Of a stretch of DNA of 64,000 nt, positions 34,101-49,100 are shown piece after piece (position 1 is the stretch's first letter; each line of letters begins with the position of its first letter). Location: NCBI GenBank assembly GCA_916613615.1, contig OU744732.1, positions 28,716,673-28,780,672 of the forward strand. Reading direction: 5' to 3'. The notes under the pieces were generated by a model. It did not search any database. It had not been told where the DNA came from and saw only the letters and a list, made by a program, of their open reading frames with translations. Source of the DNA: Steromphala cineraria (taxonomy: Eukaryota; Mollusca; Gastropoda; Trochida; Trochidae). Both the position numbers and the translations under genes were made by a program.

Positions 34101-37100
34101 CACAGAAACTTGGCAGGTTGTCGACAGATATCGAAATGATAATATGTTTAAAGGCACAGTAGCTTAGGAGGTTGTCGACATATATCGAAATGATAATGTC
34201 TTAAAAGGCACAGTAGCTTAGGAGATTGCCATGTCTTCGAAGGCACAGTAACCTAGGATGTTGTCGACAGATATCGAAATGATAATATGTTTAAAGGCAC
34301 AGTAACTTAGGAGGTTGTCGACAGATATCGAAATGATAATGTCTTAAAAGGCACAGTAGCTGAGGAGATTGCCATGTCTTCGAAGGCACAGTAACCTAGG
34401 ATGTTGTCGACAGATATCGAAATGATAATATGTTCAAAAGGCACAGTAACTTAGGAGGTTGTCGACAGATATCGAAATGATAATGTCTTAAAAGGCACAG
34501 TAGCTGAGGAGATTGCCATGTCTTCGAAGGCACAGTAACCAAGGATGTTGTCGACAGATATCGAAATGATAATATGTTCAAAAGGCACAGTAACTTAGGA
34601 GGTTGTCGACAGATATCGAAATGATAATATGTTTAAAGGCACAATAACTTAGGATGTTGTCGACAGATATCGAAATGATAATATGTTTAAATAAACAGAA
34701 GCTTTGGAGGTTGTCGACAGATATCAAAATGACAATGACTTTAAATGCACAGTAGCTTTGGAGGTTGTCGACAGATATCGAAATGAAAATGACTTTAAAT
34801 GCACAGTAGCTTAGGAGGTTGTCGACAGATATTGAAATGATAATGACTTTAAAGGCACAGTAGCTTAGAAAGTTATCGACAGATATCAAAATAATAATGA
34901 CTTTAAATGCACAGTAGCTTTGGAGGTTGTCGACATATATCGAAATGATAATGTCTTAAACGGCACAGCAACTTAAGAGATTGCCATGTCTTCGGAGGCA
35001 CAGTAACGTAGGAGGTTGTCGACAGATATCGAAATGATAATGTCTTTAAAGACACTGCAGTGCAGCAACTTATGAGGATCTTCATTTTTCAACATTTCCA
35101 AGATAAATCTTATTATTGATGATATATCATTTAATTATCACCTACCGGTTTCTTTCTGCTCTTCAGCTGAAATCAGAAGATACGAGTTGCTGTAAAAATC
35201 ATCTAAAGACAATCAATTGCGCACAAATTGCAGCCCATGCAGATGAAATACAAACGACATAAACCACATGGCACATGTATGTATGCACCGTTATGTTGTG
35301 ATCTTGTTTCTTAAACTATTTTTCGATTATTCACATACTAAGACTATGATACAAAGTGGGCGTTTTTCTTAGCAATTGTTTAAATTGTGCTGAACACTCA
35401 TGCCCATTCAAGTTATGTTCATTTAACACTCAACTTCGCTGACGGGGGGTTTGATTCAGTAGTTTCTCACCCGTTTTGGCTGGTTGGGCTTGCTGGGATG
35501 GTTGGGTGTAAGTGTACTTCTTCGTGTACATTGGCTTCATAACACCTGAAACATGTCATATATGTAGAAAAACTGTGTACTTACATATATATATATATAT
35601 ATATTTATATCTTTAAAGTGTCTAGTCAATCTCATTCAAATCAGTTGGTTTTGTAACTCGTTCCTTGCCGTCTTTCTGGTGTGAGTATTGTTCCATGCAT
35701 CACGTGACCTTTTCACTTGAGCCAATCAGCGATGAAGCAAGAAAGTTTTCGCAATGATAATTTTAATGATCGAGTGATTATTATTTTTAATTCATTGAAA
35801 GTGAAGTGTTACAATCGTGCAAGCCAGGGGTCAAACATAAAAATCACATGATGTCAGATGACTCAGGCTCGAAACATTGCAGTCTTGTTTTGGATGACTT
35901 TATTGCCTTTAAAGTGATATAAGTGGTAGTGAAAAGCTTAATAAAGACATTTTCCTAAAAACATTATTAAAAATTCCAAAATTCCAAAATTAATATAAAA
36001 AAATCCCAAAAAATCCTAAGAGTGATAAAAACAGTAGCCCCATGTCGGGGATGCATATGCGTATGATCAAAACTTCAAACAAAAATACTCTCTTTGAGCT
36101 GCTGACATTTTAAATTTGGAAAATGTTATATCTTTTTGTTCCTTAACTTCTTTTGAGTAGTGTATATGCCCTCATTATGCATAAAGTTTCAGTCAAATTT
36201 GAACAGTCAAAACATGTACATATACGGTTAATATTAATTCGGATTTAGCCCATTTGCTATGAAAGTTGTAATTTAAAAAGTACCAAATTGTCAATTTTCA
36301 ATCAACAATCTAACTGACTGACTATAGATTGATTATCTTCCTTGTTTTGTATCCGTTAGTTATGCGCTTAAAAACAGCACTATCTGAAAATTGATAAATT
36401 AGTGCTTTTCATTAAGTTTTGTACTCTTCACTGTAATTTCTTACCTCTTTGAACTCGTTGACCATAGACATTGTATGGCTTCTGGTACATTGGTTTTTGG
36501 TTTACATATACATTGTCTTTCTTCACACCTGAAAGGTATTTTTCATATCGTTTATGTTTGTTGTTCTTAGGATAGGTCAGAAAAGTATACAAATGATATA
36601 TGCAAGTTTGGTTCAAACAGAAGGGGAACCGATCTGTAAAAACTCTTTAAAGGGTCAGTAGCACTTTTTTTTAAATTTTATTATTTAACATTTTCACTGA
36701 TAATTTTACGTTAAAACTTATTGTATCGATTTGATAGTGTCATAAATCTTATTTCACAAACCAATCATCCATAGTCAGAGAATAAATTATTAAAATTCAC
36801 GGACGGACATTTTTGTATGAACACCTTGAATTCAATTTTTGTAAGAAAAAAAGAATCGCATAGCTGAACTTCACATTATACTTTTTACCTACTTTTTAGG
36901 AACATATTTTTATTTAATGTCCTTAATTCAAGTTTTAAAATATGTTCTTAATTTAAGTTAAAATGATAAAGTATATAAGTTAAGTTAGAAAACGAGGATG
37001 TGGATATCATCTTCTTTTCTCAACAAACTGACAAGATAATGTTTCAAAATTTAAGAACACAAGGGTCAGTTTAAATTTCTGACTACATGTATGAGTCAGT

Positions 37101-40100
37101 CTTATCAATGACACGTAGATTACAATATTTTGCGATTTGATTGGAATCGTTTCTTTTTTGACACTTGCTATTATCTTTGAAAGGGCAAAAATTGAAAAGA
37201 ATAAGTTTTTTAAGAAGAACAAAATCATCTTCATGTATAACTAATACATCTAAGCCTGAACATTTGAATAAAGTGTTTGTAAAAGTCTTACTAGTTTCCT
37301 ACTAAATGTAAATATTGAATTAAGCAATAGTACATCATCTTCTTCTACTTAGTCTCATACAGAACGAAATCACAACAGACAACATTTCAAACCTAGCGTT
37401 AAAGGGGCAGTAGCACGTTTTTTGATCATTTTATATTTTAACTCTTTCACTGATAATTGTAAGTAAATGCTAAATGTATGATTTTGACAGTGACAAAAAT
37501 CTCACTACACATACCAATCATCCATAGTTAGAGGACAAAGTAGGAAGATTCACAGAAAATCCATTGGCGGCCATTTTGTGTGAACACCTTTTATTCATTT
37601 TGTGTAAGAAAAAGGAATCGGATGGCTAAACTTTATGTTATATATTTGAATTATTACTGGTTCATTTAGTTTAAATACATTGTCTTTCAATTAGAACCAT
37701 TTATTTTCATTTTCCTGACATCACCTTGTATTCCCCCTAAAAACGTGCTACTGCCCCTTTAAGATCAATCTATTATAAGTTTTTACCGTTTTGATTTTGT
37801 TGTTGAGTTGTTTGGCCATACGAGTAGACTTTCTGGTATTGTTGCCTTCTGTTTCCAAAACCTTTTCTCCCGCCTGAAATATATAGTAAATAGAAAATAG
37901 AAATATCATAGTTTATTTTGTTGTTTATCTACTAAAGATGGGGTCTAAAGCTGAAAATGACCAAAAACATGTTTGTTCTTTTCATAAAAGTTTTTTCTCA
38001 TATACAAGGTGCGATATTTAAGGTTAAACATTCAAATAAAGGAAATGGGTTTGCCATGTTTTAAGAACTTTGTTTAAGAATACGTGGTACAATGCCTTTG
38101 AATGAAGTATTTTCTTACCGATCTGAGTTTGTGCAGTTGGTTTATAGTTGTAAGTTGTCATGCCTGGCTTCATGTTTGGCTTTACAAAGTCTTTATTCAC
38201 CCCTGTAAAAATATAATAATGGATAGCTCTTTTATATGGCAACACATGTTAACTCGAAGCCGCTCCACTTCCTTGGCTCTAAAGGGGCAGTAGCACGTTT
38301 TTTTATATTTTTTTATTTTAGATGTTTCACTGATAATTGTAAGTAAATGCTAAATGTATTATTTTGACACCGTCAAAAATCTCATTACACAAACCAATCA
38401 TCCATAATCAGAGGAGAAAGTATGAAGATTCACATAAAATCCATTTTGTGTGAACACCTTTAATTCATTTTGAAGAAAACAAGGAATCGCATGGCTAAAC
38501 TTTACGTTATATATTTGAATTATTACTGCTCCATTTAATTTAAATACGTTGTCTTTCAATTGGGACCATTAATTTTCATGTTCCTGACATCACCTTATAT
38601 TTCCCCTAAAAACGTGTTACTGCCCTTTAAACATAAGGAATAAGGCTTATGGCCGACATGATGACAAAAAACTGATGTCTAGGTGCAAGACAGGGAATTA
38701 ACCCAGAAACTCGTAAATAATCAAACTTTGAGATATCTAATGCATCGCGGTAGCCTCTAAGAAGAGAATTTAGTGTCGAGAGATGTTAACATTAGTAATA
38801 CTCAACGTATGTCATGGACGCATGTTGACTATCTTGTCGTTCATTCTCCATTCTATATAGACTAAGGTACTATAGAACGACACCACAGTTGAAATCGATT
38901 ATGAACATCTTACGAAGCATTTGTTTACGGGACGTTCACAACGACACATATTTGCAAAACTTCAAATTAACAAATTCATTGGTGTCTATTTAGGAAGAGG
39001 TAAGTAAAGGAATTTACACTAAATACATCTGCATCAAGTTTTAAACCCTCTACTAGACCTTTCCAGACTCAAAATCGGAGTAAAACGGGTAATATTGAGG
39101 CTATGTTTACTTAGACTGGTGAACCAATCATAGTTTGACAGTTCTCATACCCCACATTTGCTTCCTTTGATTCCTCCTTCCCGGTCTGCCTCCCATCCAG
39201 TTCCTGCCGCCGTTTCTTCCATAGTAATTCGGAGTGCCCGCCTGGGTGCCTGTAGAAAAATAAGGTACGCTATAATGGCACAACATTTTAACTTGCCTAC
39301 ATTTTTTTTTGAGTACCTTATTATGTTTTTCATTCATGTTTTACGTCGTTGGTGACATTGCTTAATTATGATGCATTATTAAATTATTGCAACGTAAAGC
39401 CATTTCATTACTGCATCCTTACATTATTACATTTTTACATTACACTGTCGAACATGAACATTGATTTATGGTATAATAATTCATATATTCTCAATGAAAT
39501 GAATGTTAAGAAAATCTCCCCCCCGACATTGACGTTGACTACTGGGGAGGTCCCTCATTTGTTGAGTGCATGTATTTTTAATAGTCTTTTGGTTTTTCTT
39601 TAATTAGAATTATTTCAAAAACAATATGCAATGTGCTTTAAAACATCAATTACATTGTCTCATTATTGCATTCCTTTATAGTGTTAAAGTTAAGTGTTAA
39701 GTTGTCAAGGAACGCGTTGCTTCATGTGATTACACTACAATGGTGGAATATAAGTAACAGCGTTACAGGTCACTGTTCTCTGCGCTCGTGGCTGAAAGGT
39801 GTCACAAAACTGACCTCGGGCCTACAATTTGGCCAATATGGATTGACTTGATTCCCATATAGTGTAATAATCATACATACCATTAGTAGTGGCATTGACT
39901 TGAGCTGCCAAGGCGGTTGCTGAAAATTAAGTATACTTTACACTGAAAAACGAAGGCGCCATGAAATCAAATTGACTTATATAAATTATATATAAATATT
40001 GGAATGTACTATTGTTGAAAATAAGTACAAAATATATCTTTTAAAAATCCGTAAAGTTATAACAAAACAGCTGTCTGCAATACGAGGCACTGGCATTGAT

Positions 40101-43100
40101 AGATATCAGTGTATTGCACGAGCTCTGCGGATAGAAATACAATTGGTCAACACTACAGATTGACATGAATTCTCACCCCGAAGATTTTGCCTCTGTTGTC
40201 TCCTCGCTTGTTTCCTCTCCCACCAGTTTTGACTGTTCACAACCGGACTGCTCGTTACACCAGTACTCTGGGTGCCTTAAACAGAGATGCCAACTCTTAC
40301 GCTTTTGGCGTAATAACTACGATTTTTACCATTAAATTACACTATTAAGCTTACTCTGCTGAAAATTACGTTTTTATCCTTATTTACGTAAATCGGTAAA
40401 GTGGATGAAATTTCACAGGGAAGTTTACTAAGAGGCACCGGTACAGGGGTTCAGATATGCCATTACACCGGTAGCATTCGCTAAACTCGTAGCATCGCTC
40501 TCATTCCAAGTAAACTGTTAGGAATTAGACTATTTTATGTCAAAAGATCAACAAATTTCGATGTTAGGAGCTTCATAATGAATGACCACGTGTACTTCCG
40601 TCTGGAATGTTCGTTTTATCGCGCATTCTCAGTGGTAATTAATGAAAGAATCGTCATGTCAAAACGACCAGCAGAGTTAAAGGGGAGGTAGCACGTGTTT
40701 AAAATATTCATATTTCCATTTTTTTACTAATAATAACACGTCAATGCTAAATGTACTAATTTGATGTTGTCAATCAAATCTTATAACACATTTATAGACA
40801 GGAAAGAAATTATAACGACTCACATAAAGTCGATTGGAAGCCTTTTTTGTGAACACCTTTATTTCATTTTGTCTAAGAAAAGGGAATTGCATAGCTGAAC
40901 TTAACATTTTATATTTGATTTAGTACTGCTTCATTTAGTTTAAATACATTGTCTTTCAATTAGAACCATTTATTTTTATTTTCCTGACATCAAATTATAT
41001 TCCCCCTAAAAACGTGCTACTTCCCCTTTAATGTGTTGCAAAGGGATAACATTATAAATGTGTAACGAAATTACGTTCTTTTACGTTTTCAATTTATGAC
41101 CTGATGTTAAACGTTATGACACGTAACTTATGTTTATATCTTTAAATATTATTTTATTATTCATTATCACGTAACAATTTTTTTATGAATTATATTTCCA
41201 CATCAGTTTGTTACCTTGTTCAAATATTATAGCATCCTATTCATTTTCATAAGTTTTCACGTATTTATTACCACAGCATTCTCACATGTTTTACATTATT
41301 TCATAATAATGTTATTGAGTGACCGATTTGTTTTCATTATGCTTTTTCTCAAGCCAAATAATAACATATTGTGGATATATAGTTAATATGATTTTTTGTC
41401 AATGTTTGGTTTGACCTGTGATATATTATGTGCCTTTAACTAACAATATAGTCATAACAATAACACCCCAGTAGTAACAATTATAATCACCATACCATTA
41501 TTAGTGGCGTTGACAGCTGCTTTAAGTGCTGCAAATATAATCATGAATCGGTTACATTCAAGAGAGATGGTACCATGAAATTAAACTCACTTAAACGTTT
41601 TTGAACAATGTAATTATTTTAGAGTTAAACTGAAGAATATATTTACAAAAAAGAATTGAAATAATCATGTTGCATAGAATAGTATCACATTGTTGTACAA
41701 ATGTATGTCATACAAATGTTTAAGAATAAGTGGGAAAATACATATTTTACTTATGTTGCTCTGTACAAATGTAAAATCTTCTACAATTACTAAACGTTTT
41801 ACCATGAAGGATTTACCTTTCTAAACTTGCTTGGGGTTAAAATTGTCTCAAAACATACATGTACATATATGCATCATTGACATTAACTGCATTGATTGAT
41901 CATCTGACAGTCGATCAGATATTAATGAATTCTTATTTTGGAAGTGGATATTATTATTGTGCATAAAATGTCCCCAAAAGCTTTCATAATAGTTATGCAC
42001 ATGTTAAATGCAATGTTAATAGGCATACCTTACCGATTCTATAAGAAAAAATGTAACCTAATTAGTGATAATTTGTAATAAAGAAAGTACGTTTAACTTA
42101 ATACCTGACTGCCTTCCCCCGAAATGTGAAAACATGTTGCCAATCAAACTCCAGGGATTCACAAATTTTACGTCAGTGCTTGCATTGGTTGCTGAAACTG
42201 ATAGTTCGAGAAAATGATATTTAGCTGGACCTTCTTGCTGAAAGAACAAGGACAAGTTTGAGAAGAGAATGGTTGTACAAGTGAAATGGATATTTCAATA
42301 TCCATTTCAGATAACCACATGGTATCAGATTCTGAACTATTGTTTAAGTACAGTCAAACCATCATGGAATTTGTAAACTACATAAACGAATTTTAGCAAG
42401 TGGTTTACAAACCTTCTTTATTTCATCTCTATAAGCAACTAACACACGTCATTCTATACAAATATTAAAGGGGCAGTAGCACATTTATTTATAATTCTAT
42501 ATTTCACATTTTTCACAGATACTCGTAAGTTAATACTAAATGTATTATTTTTACAGTGTCAAAAAGCTCATTGCACAAACCAATCTTCCATAGTCAGAGG
42601 ACAAAGTATGAAGATTTACATAAAATCCATTGGCGGTCATTTGTTGTGAACACCTTTAATTATTTTTTTGTCGGAAAAAGGAATCGTATGGCTAAACCGT
42701 GCGTTATATATTTGAATTATTATTGCTCCATTTAGTTTGAATACATTGTCTTTCAATTGGAACCATTAATTTTCATTTTCCTGACATCACCTTATATTCC
42801 ACCTTAAAACGTGCTACTGTCCCTTTAAAACCTTTCATTATCAAAGAGATATCATGTAAGTGAGAGAAAACATATTGTCAAAGCGTTCAGTGAAGCGATG
42901 TTAAAACAATTTATTACATCAATGCCACGTGAACCTTTTATCATTTGCATCCTTCTCCAGTAGATATATAGAGAATACTAAACGACGTTTTCGCTCGTTA
43001 AATACCTATACCATTCACGAGTTTCATAAAAATGTTATGAAACGGGATCGAGTTTAGTATTTTATTTATTACTTGCTTAATAACGTCGTAAAAAAACAAA

Positions 43101-46100
43101 GAAAGTCGCTAACGGCCCGTTGACATTATGACGTCATACTTAACAATTGTGACGTCATCATTACGTCATGTCATTCGGTCAGCGCGCGATGTTATTACAC
43201 AATGTGTTATAACATTGTAGATTTGTTAAACAGCGATATCTTCAACGGGAGAGTAATAAAACTTAAATCACACTCTTAAGAAATAAGATCAACATGTTTT
43301 ATATGTGGTTATACTGTAATAATTCCTTATTTGCACACGAAAGGTCATCGGGACGACTTCCCACAGTGGTCAAGCTTAAGACATAATATAAAACCTGTTG
43401 GTCTAAATTTATTTAGATATGGCTTTTTAGTTGCTTGAATGAACATGAATATTTATTTATTAAATCATTTCTTCCCTTTCAATAATGTGACTCAGGTGGG
43501 ACACATTCCAGACAACAAATACTACATTTGATTGTGTGTTATCAACCATAGTTGCGCAATCATGTTTTAGAAGACAACAATTTCTCACAGGATTTTATAA
43601 CCGGAACTGTGACCTCCTTGAAATGTGATAACATTGGAAGACATTAGATAAGTAACAAGCTCGGGGGAGACAATTTTATATAAACGATAAGAAGCCATTT
43701 TTATAGATATAGATATATATATAGGTTATGGCAGTGTGTTTTGGTATCTTCGTGGGCCTATGAATGTTGATCTTTGCTTCATAATCCATTCAATCTATCA
43801 TTACCAAACATTCGTTTTCTTTGATCAAACCACTTACAATACCGTAACCCCGGACATCAATTCTGACACGATCGCCTATAGATGGGTGTGACGCCATGTT
43901 GTTTAGTGTAGTCCCTAAAAATTACATATGACCTCCCTAATTTGCATCGGTATCCGTGTATGACCTTTAGCCACGCCCAACGGATACCGAAATTATCCGT
44001 TGGCTTTATCATGCCGAGAACACTATCCATTGTATGATAAAAGAGAATGACCTACCATTCGGAGACTGGGTAACATGCGCTGCAGTAGCCGGGACCTTTT
44101 GATATGTAGGCTTTCTGTACATGGGTCGTTGGAAATACACGGTCGCTGCTCCTGAAATGTATTACATCGATCTTCTTTAAGGTGATATTTCTTACAATAT
44201 TTATCAAGATATAGAGACAATAGAATATACTGCTTTCAGAATATTACATTATATTTTTCAGAGGATCTATCTAAAACCAAAACAGAACTAAAACATTTAC
44301 TGAAGGTCTAAACTTTTTCTATGTAAGAATATCAATGAAAATATTTCTAGATCATTTTTAAACAAAAATTCCTTTTGAAAAACACATTTTTAAACTTTAA
44401 AATTTAGATTCGACTCGATTTAAAGGATACATCATATTTTTCATTATCTCTTAAAGGGGCAGTAGCATGTTTTTGAACATTTTATATTTAAATTTTTTTT
44501 TACTTTTACTTGTACGTTAATGCTACATGTATTATTGTGATAATGTCAGAAATCTCATTTAAAAAACCATTCATCCATAATCAAAGAAAAAAATTAAAGA
44601 TTCACATTCACAGCCCCTCTTAAATATTCATTATAAAAAATATAAATCAAACAAATTTATTTTTTCAAAAGGTATCATTCTTAATAAAATAAAATTAATA
44701 ATTAGAAAAATATTTGAAAATAAAACCTACCTTTCCTCCGTCCTCCCTCGAGTTTATCAACCTTCATCTGCAGCTTCTTGACCTCTTTCTTCAGGTAGGT
44801 GACGCCCTTCACCAGTTCTCCCCCTTTCATTTCTACATGTTTCTCCATCTTGCCCATGCGCTTGTCCAGGTTCTTGATGTCCTTGTCATGGGCAGTCACG
44901 TATTTGATAATCTTATCCTCGTCTGGAACACCATCATTTTTTTCTGAATGTTGTGGAACTTTTGAATTGTTTTTACAATTGTCTTTCCGCATGTATGATG
45001 TTAAGCATGAATAAACATGTCTGGATCAAAATTGATGTTTTTGTTCTCAGTGACATGTCGTATTGCTTCTTCTTCTTGTATTTTACATAGCCCTATCTAA
45101 TGAACGTTTAGACGTTTCCGATTTATTATGAAAACCAAAATCTTTTGTATTTTGTCATGAAATTGACAACACGCTAGCGGAGAAACATAATAGAAACAAC
45201 TGAATCCATATGTGAACGTTTGTAAGTAATGAATATTCAAAAGACAAAAGTTTGACAATCACATACTTTGAATAGTAAAATGTCTTCGAGTTTTACCACA
45301 TTTATTTCCAATTCAAATAGTTCATTCTTAGAGGTAGCGACACTTTCCTTTCTCTAGTCTTACACACAGACCCTTGAGCATATAGTTCACCCCATGGAAG
45401 CAAGTCTTGATCTGGGCTACTCTGAAAATCTCCTTTTGTCTGAGGCTCCTTTTAAAAATTTAATAAAATAAGATTTTTACTAAAATAAAAAACAGAGACT
45501 AAATAAAGGTCTAACCTTTCTCATGCTTCTTCTTCTCTTTCTTGGCCTTCTTCTCCATCTTCTTCATGTGTTTCTCCAGTTTGTCGATACTCTGCTTCAG
45601 ATAGATAACTGTCTTGTCGGCCATCTTGTTTCCGTCAGAGGAGGCTGGAATATATGAAATATGAAAACAAGATGAAGTCACACGGACATGACTAAATCGA
45701 CAAGCAATCACATGTAGTGAATCTCCTCAAGAATTGTAAGATAACAACGATACTCTTCTTCAAAAAGACAAATCTCTTGTCCATTTTGTTTCCGCCAATG
45801 GAGGCTGGAATACATCTAATATGAAAACAAGGTGAAGTCACAAGGACGTGATTAAATTGACAAACAATCACATGTAGTGAATCTCCTCAAGAACTGTAAG
45901 ATAACGACGATACGTTTTTTCAAAAAGACAACTCTCTCGTCCATTTTGTTTCCGCCAATGGAGGCTGGAATACATCGAATATGAAAACAAGGTGAAGTCA
46001 CAAGGACGTGATTAAATTGACAAACAATCACATGTAGTGAATCTCCTCAAGAACTGTAAGATAACGACGATAGGTTTTTTCAAAAAGACAACTCTCTCGT

Positions 46101-49100
46101 CCATTTTGTTTCCGCCAATGGAGGCTGGGCTACATTGAAGATGATGTCACACTAACATGATTAAATGGACTTGAATACATATACACTCAAGCTCCTTTAA
46201 AGGGGCAGTAGCACGTTTTAGAGGGGAAATAAGGTGATGTCAGGAAAATGAAAATAAATGGTTCCAATTGAAAGACAATGTATCAGTGAGCAGTGTTAAT
46301 CAAAAATATAATGTAAAGTTTAGACATGCCATTCCCTTTTATTGCACAAAATGTTTTAAAGGTGTTCACAAAAATGGCCGCCAATGGATTTTATTTGAAT
46401 ATTTATACGTTTTCCTATGACTGTGGATGATTGGTTTGTGTTACGAGATTTTTGACACCATCAAAACAATACATTTAGCAATAACCTACAATAATCAGTT
46501 GCAAATTTGAAATATAAAATGTTTTAAAAAAGTGCTACTGTCCCTTTAAGGTGTAAAGATAAAATAGACAACCTCCTTCAGATAGACAAATGCCTTGTCC
46601 ATCTTACTTGTAACGAAATTTTTTCTTGTAAATGTGGACCGTTTATGTTTTGTCGTTCACCAGAGATCGTCGAATAAAGAGTTTGAAAAGGTTGAAATTC
46701 AGACTTGTGAACATGAATCGATAAGGTTCAACACAGAGCCTTGACAGATAAAATAGTAAGTGACTTGGCAATATTTCAGCTGTTAGCAGTGTAATGGTAA
46801 AAGACAAAGGGAGTATAAAGAAAGATAACGGTATTTGGTCTATCTTAAACCATATTATCCTGATATCATTTGATCTGATGGGTACTGTACCTGGTTAATT
46901 TGAAAGAGGGTGAAACGACAAAGAAACAGAAACTGTAACTTGACAGAACCAGCAATATGAATACTCGTAAAAAACATAGAGGGGTAAGCTTCTTAAAGTG
47001 TTAACTTGACAATAATACCATGGAGGATTACTCTTTCAAGAGTGATCGATTCTTGCTTTTTATGGAGATTTATATTGTATATATATGTATATTCCACTAG
47101 ACAAAACTACCATAAAGTAGTGCTCATGAGAGAAACACTGTAAGGTACGAGTGTTAGGTTCGTCCTGTTTTAATGAGATTCATTGTTGACATACTCCACC
47201 TTAATATGACTACCATGGGGCAGTACCATGGTAAGAATGAAAGAACCATACTTTTTATTGAGATTTATATCTTAAACACTTCTACTTAGCGAAAGTATAA
47301 TTAAGGAGTGCTCATGCAAGAAACCCTGAAAGCTACGAATGTGAGGTTCGTCATGTTTTAATGAGATTCATTGTTGACATACTTTAACTTATTATGACTA
47401 TCATGGAGTATTACCATTGTAAGAATGAAAGATCCATGCTTTCTAATGAGATTTATATCTTAAACACTTCTACTTGGCAAGAGTAAAATTAATGAATGCT
47501 CATGCATGAAACAATGAAAGCTACGAGTGTTAGGTTCGCCATGTTTTAATGAGATTCATTGTTGACATACTCCAACTTGATATGACCCGAGTAAGGAACA
47601 AAGAGAAGTACGAGTGCAGGGATCATGATTTCTTCTTGGTAAGAAAGTGAAGACGATCGTGAACTGTGTTCTCTTATAAAGGGTATAATGTTTAACGTAC
47701 TTCCTTTCTCCAGCTTCTCGACTCTTTGCTTGAGGGTCTTCATCTCGTGTTCCACATCATCGGACGCTAAAAGTGAAAAAAAAATATAATTACATGTGGA
47801 CCAGTTTCATTCAAAACACATTTCTGTTGCATCGAGGAATTATCATTCAAACAAGAAAAGTCTTTAATAAAGGCATAGTTGGTGCCACAGATGAAGGGGG
47901 TTGTGATTAGTCGACCAATTTTGTTGGTTATTGAACAGTAACAACACTGGGTACCAGCACTAGTATTAGCACGAGTATTGATCAACAAAGTTAATTTCAC
48001 ATAATTAATTTCTATCAACATGATTTTATGAAAGTTACGATTTTTTTTACATTTAACAACGATTGTTGTTATATTTTATATCAAAAGACACGAGGGTGAA
48101 ATTCTATTTATCATCCAAAGTCACTCTTTTTCACATCTCAGAGATAAAAATACATCTCTGAACACAATAATACTAGATTTTCAAGATAGTGGGACAGCGT
48201 TGACAATGACAGGATATTGTGCTAAATGTACTGCCAAAACGATATCTCCTAGGCGCCATCGCTTGATCTCTCACAAGCCATGACGATTGATTATTAACAG
48301 GAGTATTACAGATACTAAAAGACAAAATACTCTCCGTTCATCTGAGGGGATTCGATCCCGGATCCTTATGATCCGAAGTCGAAAGCGATATCCACTGACC
48401 TAAGCAGGCCTGATAATTAATGTTAGGAACCAACGACATATTCTAAATATAGCACTCGTCATTTTCAGACGCTCTGATGATAAATACATGTTTTCAACGT
48501 AACCGTTTAGTGACATCGTTAAGTATGACTTGTAACGTGGTAATAAATGCTCCACCTATTCGTAAACATTAGTCTTATTTCAATGTCACTAGCGTACTTA
48601 CAGTAACATTCCTTTTAATTCTCCAGGCGAGCCAAATTAGCGAAATTAAATCGCGTGGGTTATAAAAAAGTGGATTCTGCGATTATTGCATGCGAAATAA
48701 TGCTCTTATCTATAACAAATGTAGACTCTTCTTCATATGAAGTATTTTAATTGACTTTGTTAACATTTATCAGCGTCTTGAATAGAAAATATCATTATTC
48801 TTTTAATATGATATTAAAAGTGAAATCATATTCAACAGTTTAATGTGCCAAATATGTTGTATTACCCATATGGTGACTGAATGCATTTTTGCTACAGCTT
48901 TGTTCATTGGTAATTTGATTTGGATACAACACATGTGATTGGCGCGGCTTCCCTTTAAAATTATCAAGAGTAATATAGAGAGAATTTCCGCGGAGTTTGA
49001 GAGAAATCAAAACATACTGGTTGGTGTCTATGGGCACCAACCAATAACTGCGACATTCTGTGTCGATGAAGTTGCCGTAATGCAACTGGTTGCATCAACA

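Noticed and set aside
34396..35085. Minus-strand ORFs of 60-103 codons
   Set aside because: They read repeatedly through the intron 15 minisatellite; the peptide is just the repeat unit translated.
39158..39355. Plus-strand ORF opposite exon 10
   Set aside because: Antisense shadow; the minus-strand exon has borders and phase that fit the chain.
44714..45014. Plus-strand ORFs opposite exon 4
   Set aside because: Antisense shadows of the coiled-coil exon.
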